Shown one piece after another: positions 52,421 to 60,204 of a stretch of 64,000 nt of DNA. The translations under genes were made by a program, and so were the position numbers. This DNA is from Motilibacter peucedani. Lineage in GTDB: Bacteria; Actinomycetota; Actinomycetes; Motilibacterales; Motilibacteraceae. The notes beneath the pieces were generated by a model. That model searched no databases, had not been told where the DNA came from, and saw only the letters and a program-made list of their open reading frames with translations. The stretch spans positions 272,058 through 336,057 of the forward strand of contig NZ_RBWV01000012.1 of NCBI RefSeq assembly GCF_003634695.1. The letters run 5' to 3'. Within the stretch, counting starts at the first letter, position 1; each line of letters opens with the position of its first letter.

Positions 52421-53995
52421 ATGCAGCTGCGCCGACGACCGCACACACCGCTCTCCCGGCAGGGGGCGGACGACGACGAGCTGATGCGGCGGCTCCGGCT
52501 CGCGCGCCACGAGCACCTCGCGCCCCTGCGCCTGGTCGACGACGCGGCCGGTGGGCGCCGGCTGTCGCGCGCGGGGGTGCCTCCGCTGGCTCTGTCGGAC
52601 GTGCTGGCGTCGCGCGGGACCCTGCGCCCGGGCGAGGTCGTGACCGTGCTCGTCCCGGTCGCGCGCGCTCTGGCGGCGGTGCACGAGGCCGGGCTGGCCA
52701 CCGCAGGCGTGGGCGTGGGCGACGTGCGGCTCGACCGGTCCGGCCGGCCGGTGCTGGCCTGCGTGCGCTGCCCGACGCTGCTCGAGCCGGCGGCGGCCGA
52801 CGCCGACGTCCGCTCGCTCGCAGTGCTGGCGTGGCATTTGCTGACCGGCGAAGACCCGGGCGACGAGCCGCTGCCCGCACCGGTGCCCCGAGCGCTGGCA
52901 GCGCTCGTCACCAGCGTCCTCGACGCCGCCCCCGGCCGACGGCCCGACGCGGCCCTGCTGGCCGACGAGCTGTTCGCCGCGTGCGCTCCGGCGGCAGTGG
53001 GCCTGCCGCCCGCTGAGCCCGGGCCGCCGCACGCCACCGACGAGCCGCGGCCAGTGGCGGAGCCGGGGGCGGTCGAGCCCGCCGGAGTCGACCCGGTGGC
53101 CGCACTGCGCTTCGGCCTCACGCCCGGTACGCGTGCCGCCGAGACAGGCGCGCCGAGCGCAGGTGCTCGGCGAGCCGCGACGGCGCGGGCCGGCCGTCGC
53201 CGCGCTCCACGGCCGGCCCCGCGCAAGGGTGCCCGACGCGCCGGGTCGGGTCCGCAGCGGCCGGATCCGCAGCGCCCGGCGGCGCGGACCCAGGCGGCGC
53301 GGACCCAGGCGGCGCGGACCCAGGCGGCGCGGACCCGGGCGGCGCGGACCTCCCTCCTCGCGGGCGGTCGTGCTGCCGGCTTCCGTGGCCCGGCTGCCGG
53401 CATCGCCGTGGCGCTGGCCAGCTGCCTGGTCGTCCTGCTGGTCGTGCGGGCGCAGGGGCTCGTGCCCTGGGCGGAGGCCGCGACCCGGCCACCCACCGCT
53501 TCGGCGACGGGCCCTGCCGCGGCGACGGCTGCCGCGTCGCCGACCGCCACGCCGGCGACAGGGGTCGCGGTGCCAGCTGCGGCGTCTCCCGCGCCTTCGG
53601 CACCTCCCCAGCCGGCGGACGACTGGCCCGCCGTGCTCGCCTCGCTGGACCTGCGGCGGTCGGCTGCCTTCGAGGCGGCGGACCCCGTCGCCCTGGGCGT
53701 CGTCTACGCGCCCGGCGCCCCGGCCGCGGCCCGCGACCGGGCTCTCCTGGAGTCCTACCGCGCGGCGGGCGTGCGGGTCCTCGGGCTCCGGACGACCACC
53801 ACCGCAGTGACGGTCCAGCAGCCGGGCGCAGACCGGGTGGTGCTGCGGGTGACCGACCGGTTGCACGGGTCGCTCACCCGGGCCGGGTCGCCCGCGCAGG
53901 AGGTCAGCCGCGGGTCGCGCACGTGGCAGGTGGAGCTGCGCCGCGCGGCGGGGGAGTGGCGCACGTGGGAGGTCGGCGCGACGCCGGGTGGGTGA
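52421..53995 (+). CDS. Membrane-anchored protein kinase-like (pseudokinase) protein
   Basis: A 524-residue protein. Residues about 25-190 follow the C-lobe order of bacterial Ser/Thr kinases (VARALAAVHEAGL ... VRLDRSGRPVLACVRC ... DVRSLAVLAWHLLTG ... ALVTSVLDAAPGRRPDA), but the HRD-type catalytic loop reads GVGVGDVRLD and the DFG site is ACV; no VAIK-type Lys is seen. It should therefore be catalytically dead. A Pro/Ala/Arg-rich linker with five 5-residue repeats (RTQAA) leads to one transmembrane helix (about 326-346) and an extracellular domain of about 150 residues. It may act as a scaffold. Start ATG 52421. Confidence 0.75.
   Translation: MQLRRRPHTPLSRQGADDDELMRRLRLARHEHLAPLRLVDDAAGGRRLSRAGVPPLALSDVLASRGTLRPGEVVTVLVPVARALAAVHEAGLATAGVGVGDVRLDRSGRPVLACVRCPTLLEPAAADADVRSLAVLAWHLLTGEDPGDEPLPAPVPRALAALVTSVLDAAPGRRPDAALLADELFAACAPAAVGLPPAEPGPPHATDEPRPVAEPGAVEPAGVDPVAALRFGLTPGTRAAETGAPSAGARRAATARAGRRRAPRPAPRKGARRAGSGPQRPDPQRPAARTQAARTQAARTQAARTRAARTSLLAGGRAAGFRGPAAGIAVALASCLVVLLVVRAQGLVPWAEAATRPPTASATGPAAATAAASPTATPATGVAVPAAASPAPSAPPQPADDWPAVLASLDLRRSAAFEAADPVALGVVYAPGAPAAARDRALLESYRAAGVRVLGLRTTTTAVTVQQPGADRVVLRVTDRLHGSLTRAGSPAQEVSRGSRTWQVELRRAAGEWRTWEVGATPGG
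53278..53352 (+). repeat. 15-bp tandem repeat, five copies
   Basis: Unit GGCGGCGCGGACCCA repeated from 53278; copies one to three are identical, the fourth and fifth differ by one or two bases at their ends. It encodes AARTQ-type pentapeptides in the linker of the pseudokinase, keeps the reading frame, and is likely to vary in copy number by slippage. Confidence 0.95.
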
Positions 53996-54035
53996 CGACG
54001 GGCCGACCCGATGCCGGGCGGTCAGCGTGAGTGAG

Positions 54036-54076
54036 GTGCGGCCGGTCAGGTGCGGCCGGTCAGGCGCGGCCGGCCG
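54036..54076 (+). repeat. 14-bp direct repeat at a gene 3' end
   Basis: GTGCGGCCGGTCAG occurs at 54036-54049 and 54050-54063, with a third degenerate copy (GCGCGGCCGGCC) after it. The second copy contains the stop codon of the TIGR01777 SDR gene, so the array extends from the convergent gap into its last codons. Confidence 0.7.
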
Positions 54077-54980
54077 CGCGCTCCCGCCGCAGCGCTGCGA
54101 CGATGCCCTCGACACCCGCGTCCTCGGCGACGAACCCCAGCTCGGGCAGCCGGGTGCTCACGACGCGCTGGCTGTCCAGGACGACGCGCGACATCTCGCC
54201 GAGCACCAGCCGCAGCACGGGGGCAGGCACCGGCAGGACTGCCGGACGCGACCACGCGGCGCCCAGCGCACGCACGAACGTGCCCATCTGCGCCGTGGTC
54301 GTCACCAGGTTGTAGGCACCGGTGGCCCGCTCGTCGTCGAGCAGCAGCCGCAGGGCCCGCACCTCGTCACCCAGCGAGATCAACGGCCACCACTGGCGGC
54401 CGGAGCCGAGCGGGCCGCCGAGCCCCAGGCGTACGAGCGGGAGCAGGCGCCCGAGCGCGCCACCGGTGGTCGTCGTGACGACGCCGGTGCGCGCGAACGC
54501 CGTACGGATACCCGCCTCCTGCGCAGGCGCGGCCGAGCGCTCCCACGCGGTGACGACGTCGGCGAGGAAGCCGGAGCCCCGGGGCGCCGTCTCGTCGACC
54601 ACTCGGTCGCCGGTGTCGCCGTAGAGCCCCACGGCGGAGCCGGACACGAACACCGCGGGCGGGCGGTCGAGGGTGGCGCAGGTGCGCGCCAGCAGGTCGG
54701 TACTGCGGGTGCGGCTCTCGAGGATGCGGGTGCGCTGCGCGGCGCTCCAGCGCCGCTCGCCCACCCCGGCGCCCGCCAGGTGCACGACTCCGTCGACGCC
54801 CTCGAGGCCGGCCGGGTCGAGGGTGCCGACCGCGGGGTCCCAGCGGACCTCTCCCCGCGCGGCGGGCTCGCGGCGGACGAGCCGGACCACCCGGTGCCCG
54901 TCGGCTTCGAGGCTCGCCACCAGCGCCGAGCCGATCAGTCCCGACGAGCCGGTGACCGCGACCACCTGTGTCTGCCCCAT
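54060..54980 (-). CDS. TIGR01777 family SDR epimerase-like protein
   Basis: A 306-residue extended short-chain dehydrogenase. The NAD(P)-binding loop is VTGSSGLIGSALVASLEADG, VVHLAGAGVGERRWSAAQRTRI is the family-specific block, and FVSGSAVGLYGDTGDR holds the SAVGLYG motif of TIGR01777/SulA-like proteins. A C-terminal DUF1731-like region (VPAPVLRLVLGEMSRVVLDSQRV) is present. Family members are conserved but of unknown function. In mycobacteria the homologue (Rv2216) is also next to the E2 gene and lipB. ATG 54980. Confidence 0.92.
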   Translation of the reverse strand: MGQTQVVAVTGSSGLIGSALVASLEADGHRVVRLVRREPAARGEVRWDPAVGTLDPAGLEGVDGVVHLAGAGVGERRWSAAQRTRILESRTRSTDLLARTCATLDRPPAVFVSGSAVGLYGDTGDRVVDETAPRGSGFLADVVTAWERSAAPAQEAGIRTAFARTGVVTTTTGGALGRLLPLVRLGLGGPLGSGRQWWPLISLGDEVRALRLLLDDERATGAYNLVTTTAQMGTFVRALGAAWSRPAVLPVPAPVLRLVLGEMSRVVLDSQRVVSTRLPELGFVAEDAGVEGIVAALRRERAAGRA

Positions 54981-55079
54981 GGCTCGATCGTGCCGCAGCG
55001 GGCTGTGCTCCGCCCGTCGGGGGTCCGGCGGGGTGCGAGAGCGGTGGGACGGACGACGACGCGAGGTGCCCCCCCACGA

Positions 55080-55119
55080 CCGCAGGCCCCAGCTCCGGGA
55101 GGGGAGCGGGGGCCTGCGG
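55080..55119 (-). terminator. Terminator hairpin after the E2 gene
   Basis: An 11-base perfect stem (55080-55090 with 55109-55119) enclosing a second stem GCTCC/GGAGC (55092-55096 with 55103-55107). It starts 18 bases past the E2 stop on the minus strand and probably ends the E2 transcript. The flanks are C/G runs, without a T-run. Confidence 0.8.
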
Positions 55120-55136
55120 GCCGGGAGTGCGGGGGG

Positions 55137-57053
55137 TCAGAGCCCCAGGTCGCCCTCGAAGGACGCCTCTTCCAGGCGCTGCTTGACCGCGCTGAGGAAG
55201 CGGGCCGCGTCGGCGCCGTCGACGATCCGGTGGTCGTAGGACATGGCCAGGTAGACCATCGAGCGGATCGCGATGGTCTCGCCGAGCTCGGGCGAGCTGA
55301 CGACGACCGGACGCTTGACGACCGCCCCGGTGCCCAGGATGCCGACCTGCGGCTGGTTGAGGATCGGGGTGTCGAACAGCGCGCCCCGGCTGCCGGTGTT
55401 GGTCAGCGTGAACGTGCCGCCGCCGAGCTCGTCGGGGGTGACCTTGTTGTCGCGCGTGCGCTGCGCGAGGTCGGCGATCTTGCGCGACAGACCGGCGATG
55501 TTGAGGTCACCGGCGTCACGGATCACGGGCACCAGCAGGCCGCGCTCGGTGTCCACCGCGATGCCGAGGTGCTCGGCGCCGTGGTAGACGATCTCGTCGC
55601 CCTCGATGCTCGCGTTGACGACCGGGTAGCTCTTCAGAGCGTCGACCGTCGCCTTGGCGAAGAACGGCAGGAACGAGAGCTTCACGCCCTCGCGCGACTC
55701 GAACTCGCGCTTCGCGCGGGCCCGGAGCTGGGCGACGCGGGTCACGTCGACCTCGACCACCGTCGTCAGCTGCGCAGAGGTCTGCAGCGACTCGACCATG
55801 CGCGTGGCGATCACCTTGCGGAGGCGGGTCATCTTGACCCGTGTGCCACGCAGGGGCGACGGCGCCGGAGCGGAGCCGGGCGCAGCGGCGGCGGCGACCG
55901 CCGTCGGAGCGGCCGGACCGGCCTGCTCGACCTGTGCCGCGGGCGCCGCCGGAGCGGACGTCGCAGCGTCGCGGGCCGCAGCGGCGTCGGTGACGTCCTG
56001 CTTGCGGATGCGGCCGCCCACCCCGGTGCCGGTCAGCGTCGAGAGGTCGATGCCGTGCTCGGCCGCGAGCTTGCGGACCAGCGGGGTGACGTAGGCGTCG
56101 CTGCCGCCGGAGGTCGACGCCGGTGCTGCGGCCGCCGGAGCGGGTGCAGCGGCCGGAGCCGGCGCAGGCGCAGGCGCAGCGACCGGAGCCGGCGCAGGCG
56201 CAGGCGCAGGCGCAGGCGCAGCGGCCGGAGCCGGCGCAGGCGCAGGGGCGGCTGGCGCGGGTGTCGGCGTGGGCGCGGGCGCCGGGGTCGGCTCGGGGGT
56301 CGGCGCAGCGGCGGGCGCGGCGGGTGCCGGTGCGGCTGCCGCGGCGGCGTCGCCGATCACGGCCAGGGTCGCGCCGACCTCGACGGTCTCGTCGGCCTGC
56401 ACGCGGATCTCGAGCAGCGTCCCGGCCGCCGGCGAGGGGACCTCGGTGTCGACCTTGTCGGTGGAGACCTCGAGGAGCGGCTCGTCGGCCGCCACGGTGT
56501 CGCCCACGTTCTTCAGCCAGCGGGTGACGGTGCCCTCGGTGACGCTCTCGCCGAGCGCCGGCATGGCCACCTCGGTGCCACCGGCGGCGTTGCTGCCACC
56601 GCCCGCAGGGGCGCTGGAGGAGCTCTCGTCGGCCGCACCGCTGGACTGCACGGGCTGCTCGGAGGGCGACTGCACGCCGGCGGGGGCCGCCGGGTACGCC
56701 GCCTCGGCGGTGTCGGACTGCGCCTGGCCGACGGCGGGCTCTGCGGCGGCGGGCTCTGCGGCGGCGGGCGCCTGCGCTGCCTCAGGGGCCGCGGCGGGCG
56801 CGTCGGCGGACTCGCCCTCGGTCGCGATGACGGCGAGCTCGGCACCGACGTCGACCGTCTCGTCGGCGGCGACGACGATGCGCGACAGGACGCCGGAGGC
56901 GGGGGAGGGCACTTCGGTGTCGACCTTGTCGGTCGAGACCTCGAGCAGGGGCTCGTCGGCCTGGACGGTGTCGCCCTCCTGCTTGAGCCAGCGGGTGACG
57001 GTGCCCTCGGAGACACTCTCCCCGAGGGCCGGCATGGTCACCGAGAACGGCAA
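55137..57053 (-). CDS. sucB: Dihydrolipoamide acyltransferase (E2), 2-oxoacid dehydrogenase complex
   Basis: A 638-residue E2 core. Two lipoyl domains come first: residues 3-78 with Lys43 in [12 protein letters not shown] and 161-235 with Lys200 in the same motif. A Pro/Ala linker (about 236-315) and a subunit-binding domain ([14 protein letters not shown], 321-358) follow, then the catalytic domain with [13 protein letters not shown] near the end. In actinobacteria such proteins (DlaT/SucB) serve pyruvate dehydrogenase with AceE and Lpd. It starts with TTG at 57053, supported by GGAGG eight bases upstream; the later ATG would cut into the lipoyl domain. Lpd is upstream on the same strand. 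Confidence 0.95.
   Translation of the reverse strand: MPFSVTMPALGESVSEGTVTRWLKQEGDTVQADEPLLEVSTDKVDTEVPSPASGVLSRIVVAADETVDVGAELAVIATEGESADAPAAAPEAAQAPAAAEPAAAEPAVGQAQSDTAEAAYPAAPAGVQSPSEQPVQSSGAADESSSSAPAGGGSNAAGGTEVAMPALGESVTEGTVTRWLKNVGDTVAADEPLLEVSTDKVDTEVPSPAAGTLLEIRVQADETVEVGATLAVIGDAAAAAAPAPAAPAAAPTPEPTPAPAPTPTPAPAAPAPAPAPAAAPAPAPAPAPAPVAAPAPAPAPAAAPAPAAAAPASTSGGSDAYVTPLVRKLAAEHGIDLSTLTGTGVGGRIRKQDVTDAAAARDAATSAPAAPAAQVEQAGPAAPTAVAAAAAPGSAPAPSPLRGTRVKMTRLRKVIATRMVESLQTSAQLTTVVEVDVTRVAQLRARAKREFESREGVKLSFLPFFAKATVDALKSYPVVNASIEGDEIVYHGAEHLGIAVDTERGLLVPVIRDAGDLNIAGLSRKIADLAQRTRDNKVTPDELGGGTFTLTNTGSRGALFDTPILNQPQVGILGTGAVVKRPVVVSSPELGETIAIRSMVYLAMSYDHRIVDGADAARFLSAVKQRLEEASFEGDLGL
56151..56250 (-). 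repeat. GGCGCA-based repeat encoding the E2 linker
   Basis: About 100 bases built from GGCGCA hexamers inside a larger unit beginning GGCCGGAGCC (at 56151, 56181 with GACC, and 56223). It encodes the APAPAP linker between the second lipoyl domain and the subunit-binding domain, where such flexible linkers let lipoyl arms swing. Confidence 0.9.
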
Positions 57054-57099
57054 GGTGTGCCTCCGGAAAACGTTGAGAAGCGGGTGGGGACGAACGGGA

Positions 57100-57124
57100 C
57101 CGCGGGCGGCTGGGCCGCCCGCGG
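57100..57124 (-). terminator. Hairpin between lpd and the E2 gene
   Basis: A perfect 11-base stem (57100-57110 with 57114-57124) with triloop TGG, beginning 5 bases after the lpd stop. It should end or weaken transcription out of lpd before E2, so the E2 gene may have its own promoter in the following 45 bases. Confidence 0.75.
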
Positions 57125-57128
57125 AACC

Positions 57129-58508
57129 CTAGCCGTGGACGTGGAGCGGCTTGCCCGCGAGGGCCAGGTGGGCCTCGCCGAGCGCCTCGGACTGCGTCGG
57201 GTGCGGGTGGATGAGCTGCGCGACCTCGACCGGCAGCGCCTCCCAGTTGGTGATCAGCTGCGCCTCGGCGATCAGCTCGCCGACGCGGGCGCCGACCATG
57301 TGCACGCCGACCACGGGGCCGTCGGCCTGCTGCACGAGCTTGACCGCGCCCTGCGTCTTGAGGATCGAGCTCTTGCCGTTGCCGGCGAGGTCGTAGGTCA
57401 GCACCTTGACGTTCTCGGTGCCGAACTTCTCGCGCGCCCTGGCCTCGGTGATGCCGACCGAGGCGACCTCGGGCTCGGAGTAGGTCACGCGCGGCACGCC
57501 GTCGTAGTCGATCGGCGCGACCGGCAGCCCGGCGATCTGCTCGGCGACGAGGATGCCCTCGCCGAAGCCGACGTGCGCGAGCTGCAGGGTCGGGATCAGG
57601 TCGCCCACCGCGTAGACGCCCTCGACGCTGGTGCGGCAGTGGTCGTCGACGACGACGTAGCCGCGGTCGACCCTGACACCGGCCTCCTCGTAGCCCAGGC
57701 CGGCCGAGACCGGCCCGCGGCCGACCGCGACGAGCAGCAGGTCGGCCTCGAGGGTGGTGCCGTTCTCGAGGGTGACGCGCACGCCCTCCTCGGTGTAGTC
57801 GGCCTTGGAGAAGCGGTTGCCGAGCTCGTACTTGATGCCGCGGCGGCGGTAGGCGCGCTCGATGAGCTTGGAGCTCGACTCGTCCTCGAGCGGGAGCAGG
57901 TGCGGCAGCGCCTCGACGATCGTCACGTCGGCGCCGAACGACTTCCAGACGCTGGCGAACTCGACGCCGATCACGCCGCCGCCCAGGATGATCGCCGAGC
58001 GCGGGACCTGCTCCATCTGGAGGGCGTGGTCGCTCGAGACGATGCGGTTGCCGTCGATGGTCAGCCCCGGCAGGGACTTGGGCACCGAGCCGGTCGCGAG
58101 GACGACGTTGCGGCCGGTGTAGCGCTGGCCGTCGACCTCGACCGTGCGGGAGTCGACGAGCCGGCCGTAGCCCTCGACGTAGGTGATCTTGCGCTGCTTC
58201 ACGAGCCCCTGGAGGCCCTTGTAGAGGCGCGAGACCACGCCGTCCTTGTACTTGTTGACGCCGGGCATGTCGATGCCCTCGAGCGTCGTGCGCACGCCGA
58301 ACTGCTCGCCCTCGCGGGCCGCGTCGGCGACCTCCGCCGCGTGCAGCAGCGCCTTGGTCGGGATGCAGCCGCGGTGGAGGCAGGTGCCGCCGACCTTGTC
58401 CTTCTCGACGAGGACGACGGACAGGCCGAGCTCTGCTGCGCGGAAGGCGGCTGCGTAGCCACCGCTGCCGCCGCCGAGGATGACGACGTCGTAGGCGTTG
58501 TCCGCCAC
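57129..58508 (-). CDS. lpdA: Dihydrolipoamide dehydrogenase (E3)
   Basis: A 459-residue flavoprotein that reoxidises the dihydrolipoyl groups of E2 and passes electrons to NAD+. FAD-binding VVILGGGSGGYAAAFRAAELG, the redox disulfide Cys43/Cys48 in GGTCLHRGCIPTKAL, the NAD-binding ILGGGVIGVEFASVWKSFG, GVYAVGDLIPTLQLAH, and the active-site His-Glu in HPHPTQSEALGEA are all intact. GTG 58508 follows AAGGAG. E2 lies downstream after a hairpin; the divergent small gene begins 218 bases away. Confidence 0.97.
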   Translation of the reverse strand: MADNAYDVVILGGGSGGYAAAFRAAELGLSVVLVEKDKVGGTCLHRGCIPTKALLHAAEVADAAREGEQFGVRTTLEGIDMPGVNKYKDGVVSRLYKGLQGLVKQRKITYVEGYGRLVDSRTVEVDGQRYTGRNVVLATGSVPKSLPGLTIDGNRIVSSDHALQMEQVPRSAIILGGGVIGVEFASVWKSFGADVTIVEALPHLLPLEDESSSKLIERAYRRRGIKYELGNRFSKADYTEEGVRVTLENGTTLEADLLLVAVGRGPVSAGLGYEEAGVRVDRGYVVVDDHCRTSVEGVYAVGDLIPTLQLAHVGFGEGILVAEQIAGLPVAPIDYDGVPRVTYSEPEVASVGITEARAREKFGTENVKVLTYDLAGNGKSSILKTQGAVKLVQQADGPVVGVHMVGARVGELIAEAQLITNWEALPVEVAQLIHPHPTQSEALGEAHLALAGKPLHVHG

Positions 58509-58726
58509 CAATCGCTCCTTGATCGTGGGTCCCGTGGTTCGGGGCCATCTTGTCACTGCCGCCCGGCGGCCCGCCCCGCAGGGCCGGGCCCGGACGCGCG
58601 CGTGCGGACCGGAGCTCGCGGCACGTCGTCGGTGCAGACCGTGCCGTAGGTTCCACCTACCAGGATGCCTCCTGCGCGCCGGTCCTGACGGGCGGCGCCG
58701 GGCGGCCGGCCGGACGGAGGACGTCG

Positions 58727-59065
58727 ATGGGGTGGTCCGCTCTGCGGTGGTGGCGCGACAGGCGCGACCCGGTCCTCGGCGAGTCCTCCGCGCACCTGCG
58801 CGACTTCGCGGCCAGCCGCACCGGCGTGGAGGCCTTCGTCGAGCCGCAGACGACCGTCACCGGGGTGACCGTCGTCTTCGTCGCCAACGACGGGGAGTGG
58901 ACCCGGCGGGCCGCGCCGGACGCCCGGGCCGCCCACGCCCTGGCCAACTCGCTGGGCGTCCCCTCCTACGACGCGGCGGTCGTGGGCTACCCGGCCCGCA
59001 TGCGCGAGTGGTCGGCGCGGCGCGCCGCCGAGGAGCGCGAGACCGAGCGCCGGCGCGGGCAGTAG
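58727..59065 (+). CDS. Small conserved actinobacterial protein, divergent from lpd
   Basis: A 112-residue soluble protein with no named domain. It has a Trp/Arg-rich start (MGWSALRWWRDRRDP), a beta-type core (TVTGVTVVFVANDGEWTRR), a middle helix (AAHALANSLGVPSYDAAVVGYPARMREW) and a charged Arg/Glu tail. Proteins with this pattern occur next to lpd in other actinobacteria and are sometimes labelled 'oxidoreductase', which the sequence does not support. ATG 58727 is preceded by GGAGG at eight bases. Confidence 0.8.
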   Translation: MGWSALRWWRDRRDPVLGESSAHLRDFAASRTGVEAFVEPQTTVTGVTVVFVANDGEWTRRAAPDARAAHALANSLGVPSYDAAVVGYPARMREWSARRAAEERETERRRGQ

Positions 59066-59148
59066 GCCCCCGCCCGGGCGCCGGCGGGCCTCGCGGGGCT
59101 GTCGGTGCTACGTCGTACAGTCCGTGAATCCCGTCGACGGAGGACCAC

Positions 59149-59205
59149 GTGCAGCAGACCACAGCGACCGCCCCAGCCGGCTCCCGCGCGGGCGGCGGTG
59201 CCTGA
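59149..59205 (+). CDS. 18-codon leader ORF coupled to the SDR gene
   Basis: A short frame starting with GTG at 59149 (18 codons, Gln-Thr-Ala-Gly-rich), with GGAGG five bases upstream, a better ribosome binding site than the SDR gene itself has. Its TGA stop overlaps the ATG of the SDR gene by one base (TGATG), a classic coupling arrangement. No homology is claimed; it could be a regulatory leader or a chance frame. Confidence 0.45.
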   Translation: MQQTTATAPAGSRAGGGA

Positions 59206-60197
59206 TGCGGACGCTGTTCGTCGGCGGCACCGGCATCATCAGCTCCGCCTGCGCGCAGGTCGCGCTCGAGCGCGGGGTCGAGCTCCACGTGCTCAACCGC
59301 GGCACCTTCACGACCCGCCCGCTGCCCGACGGCGCGGTGCTGCACTCGGCCGACGTGCGCGACCCGGCCTCCGTGCGGGCGGCGCTGGGCGACCTCGAGT
59401 TCGACTCGGTCGTCGACTGGGTGGCGTTCACCCCGAAGCACGTGCAGACCGACCTCGAGCTGTTCGCCGGCCGCACCGGGCAGTACGTCTTCATCAGCAG
59501 CGCGTCGGCCTACCAGACGCCGCCGCTGCGGCTGCCGATCACCGAGTCGACGCCGCTGCGCAACCCGTTCTGGCAGTACTCCCGCGACAAGATCGCCTGC
59601 GAGGACCTGCTGGCGCGCGCCTACCGCGACGACGGCTTCCCCGTGACGGTCGTGCGGCCCTCCCACACCTACGACCGCACCGCCGTGCCCTTCGACGGCG
59701 GGTGGACGGTGCTCGAGCGCATGCGCCAGGGCAAGCCGGTCGTCGTCCACGGCGACGGCACCTCGCTGTGGGTGATGACGCACGCCGCCGACTTCGCCAA
59801 GGCGTTCGTGGGGCTGCTGGGCAACCCGCGCACCCTCGGCGACAGCTTCCAGATCACCTCCGACGAGGTGCTCACCTGGGACCAGCTCGCGCGGGCCCTC
59901 GGCGCCGCCGCCGGCGTCCCCGAGCCGCGCCTGGTGCACGTGCCCTCGGACGCGATCGCGGCGGCCGACCCGGGCTGGGGTGCCGGCCTGCTCGGCGACA
60001 AGGCCCACAGCGTGTGGTTCGACAACAGCAAGGTCCGCAGCGTGGTGCCCGGCTTCGTCGCCACGATCCCGTTCGCGCAGGGCGCCGAGGAGATCGTCGC
60101 CTGGCACGACGCCGAGCCGTCGCGGCGCCAGGTCGACGCCCGCCTCGACGCCCTGATGGACCGGCTCGCCGAGACCTACGCGCCGCGCGAGCTCTAG
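59205..60197 (+). CDS. NAD-dependent epimerase/dehydratase family protein
   Basis: A 330-residue atypical/extended SDR. The dinucleotide loop is LFVGGTGIISSACAQVALE, HVLNRGTFT follows, and FISSASAYQTPP holds Ser-Tyr; the active-site Lys would be in WQYSRDKIACEDLL (YxxxK). VVRPSHTYD and DGTSLWVMTHAADFAKAF match CSP41-like and reductase-like members. The substrate is unknown. The ATG at 59205 is reached by termination-reinitiation from the leader ORF. It is convergent with the sugar dehydrogenase, 7 bases apart. Confidence 0.88.
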   Translation: MRTLFVGGTGIISSACAQVALERGVELHVLNRGTFTTRPLPDGAVLHSADVRDPASVRAALGDLEFDSVVDWVAFTPKHVQTDLELFAGRTGQYVFISSASAYQTPPLRLPITESTPLRNPFWQYSRDKIACEDLLARAYRDDGFPVTVVRPSHTYDRTAVPFDGGWTVLERMRQGKPVVVHGDGTSLWVMTHAADFAKAFVGLLGNPRTLGDSFQITSDEVLTWDQLARALGAAAGVPEPRLVHVPSDAIAAADPGWGAGLLGDKAHSVWFDNSKVRSVVPGFVATIPFAQGAEEIVAWHDAEPSRRQVDARLDALMDRLAETYAPREL

Positions 60198-60204
60198 CCC
60201 GGGG

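Noticed and set aside
56151-56250. Short regular repeats that could suggest a CRISPR array or VNTR locus
   Set aside because: They are GGCGCA hexamers coding for the Ala-Pro linker of the E2 protein; there are no unique spacers and no cas genes.
53988-58649. A 4.6-kb open frame on the + strand across the TIGR01777, E2 and lpd genes
   Set aside because: It is the antisense shadow of three well-supported minus-strand genes in very GC-rich DNA; its translation is Arg/Gly/Val-rich low-complexity with no domain.
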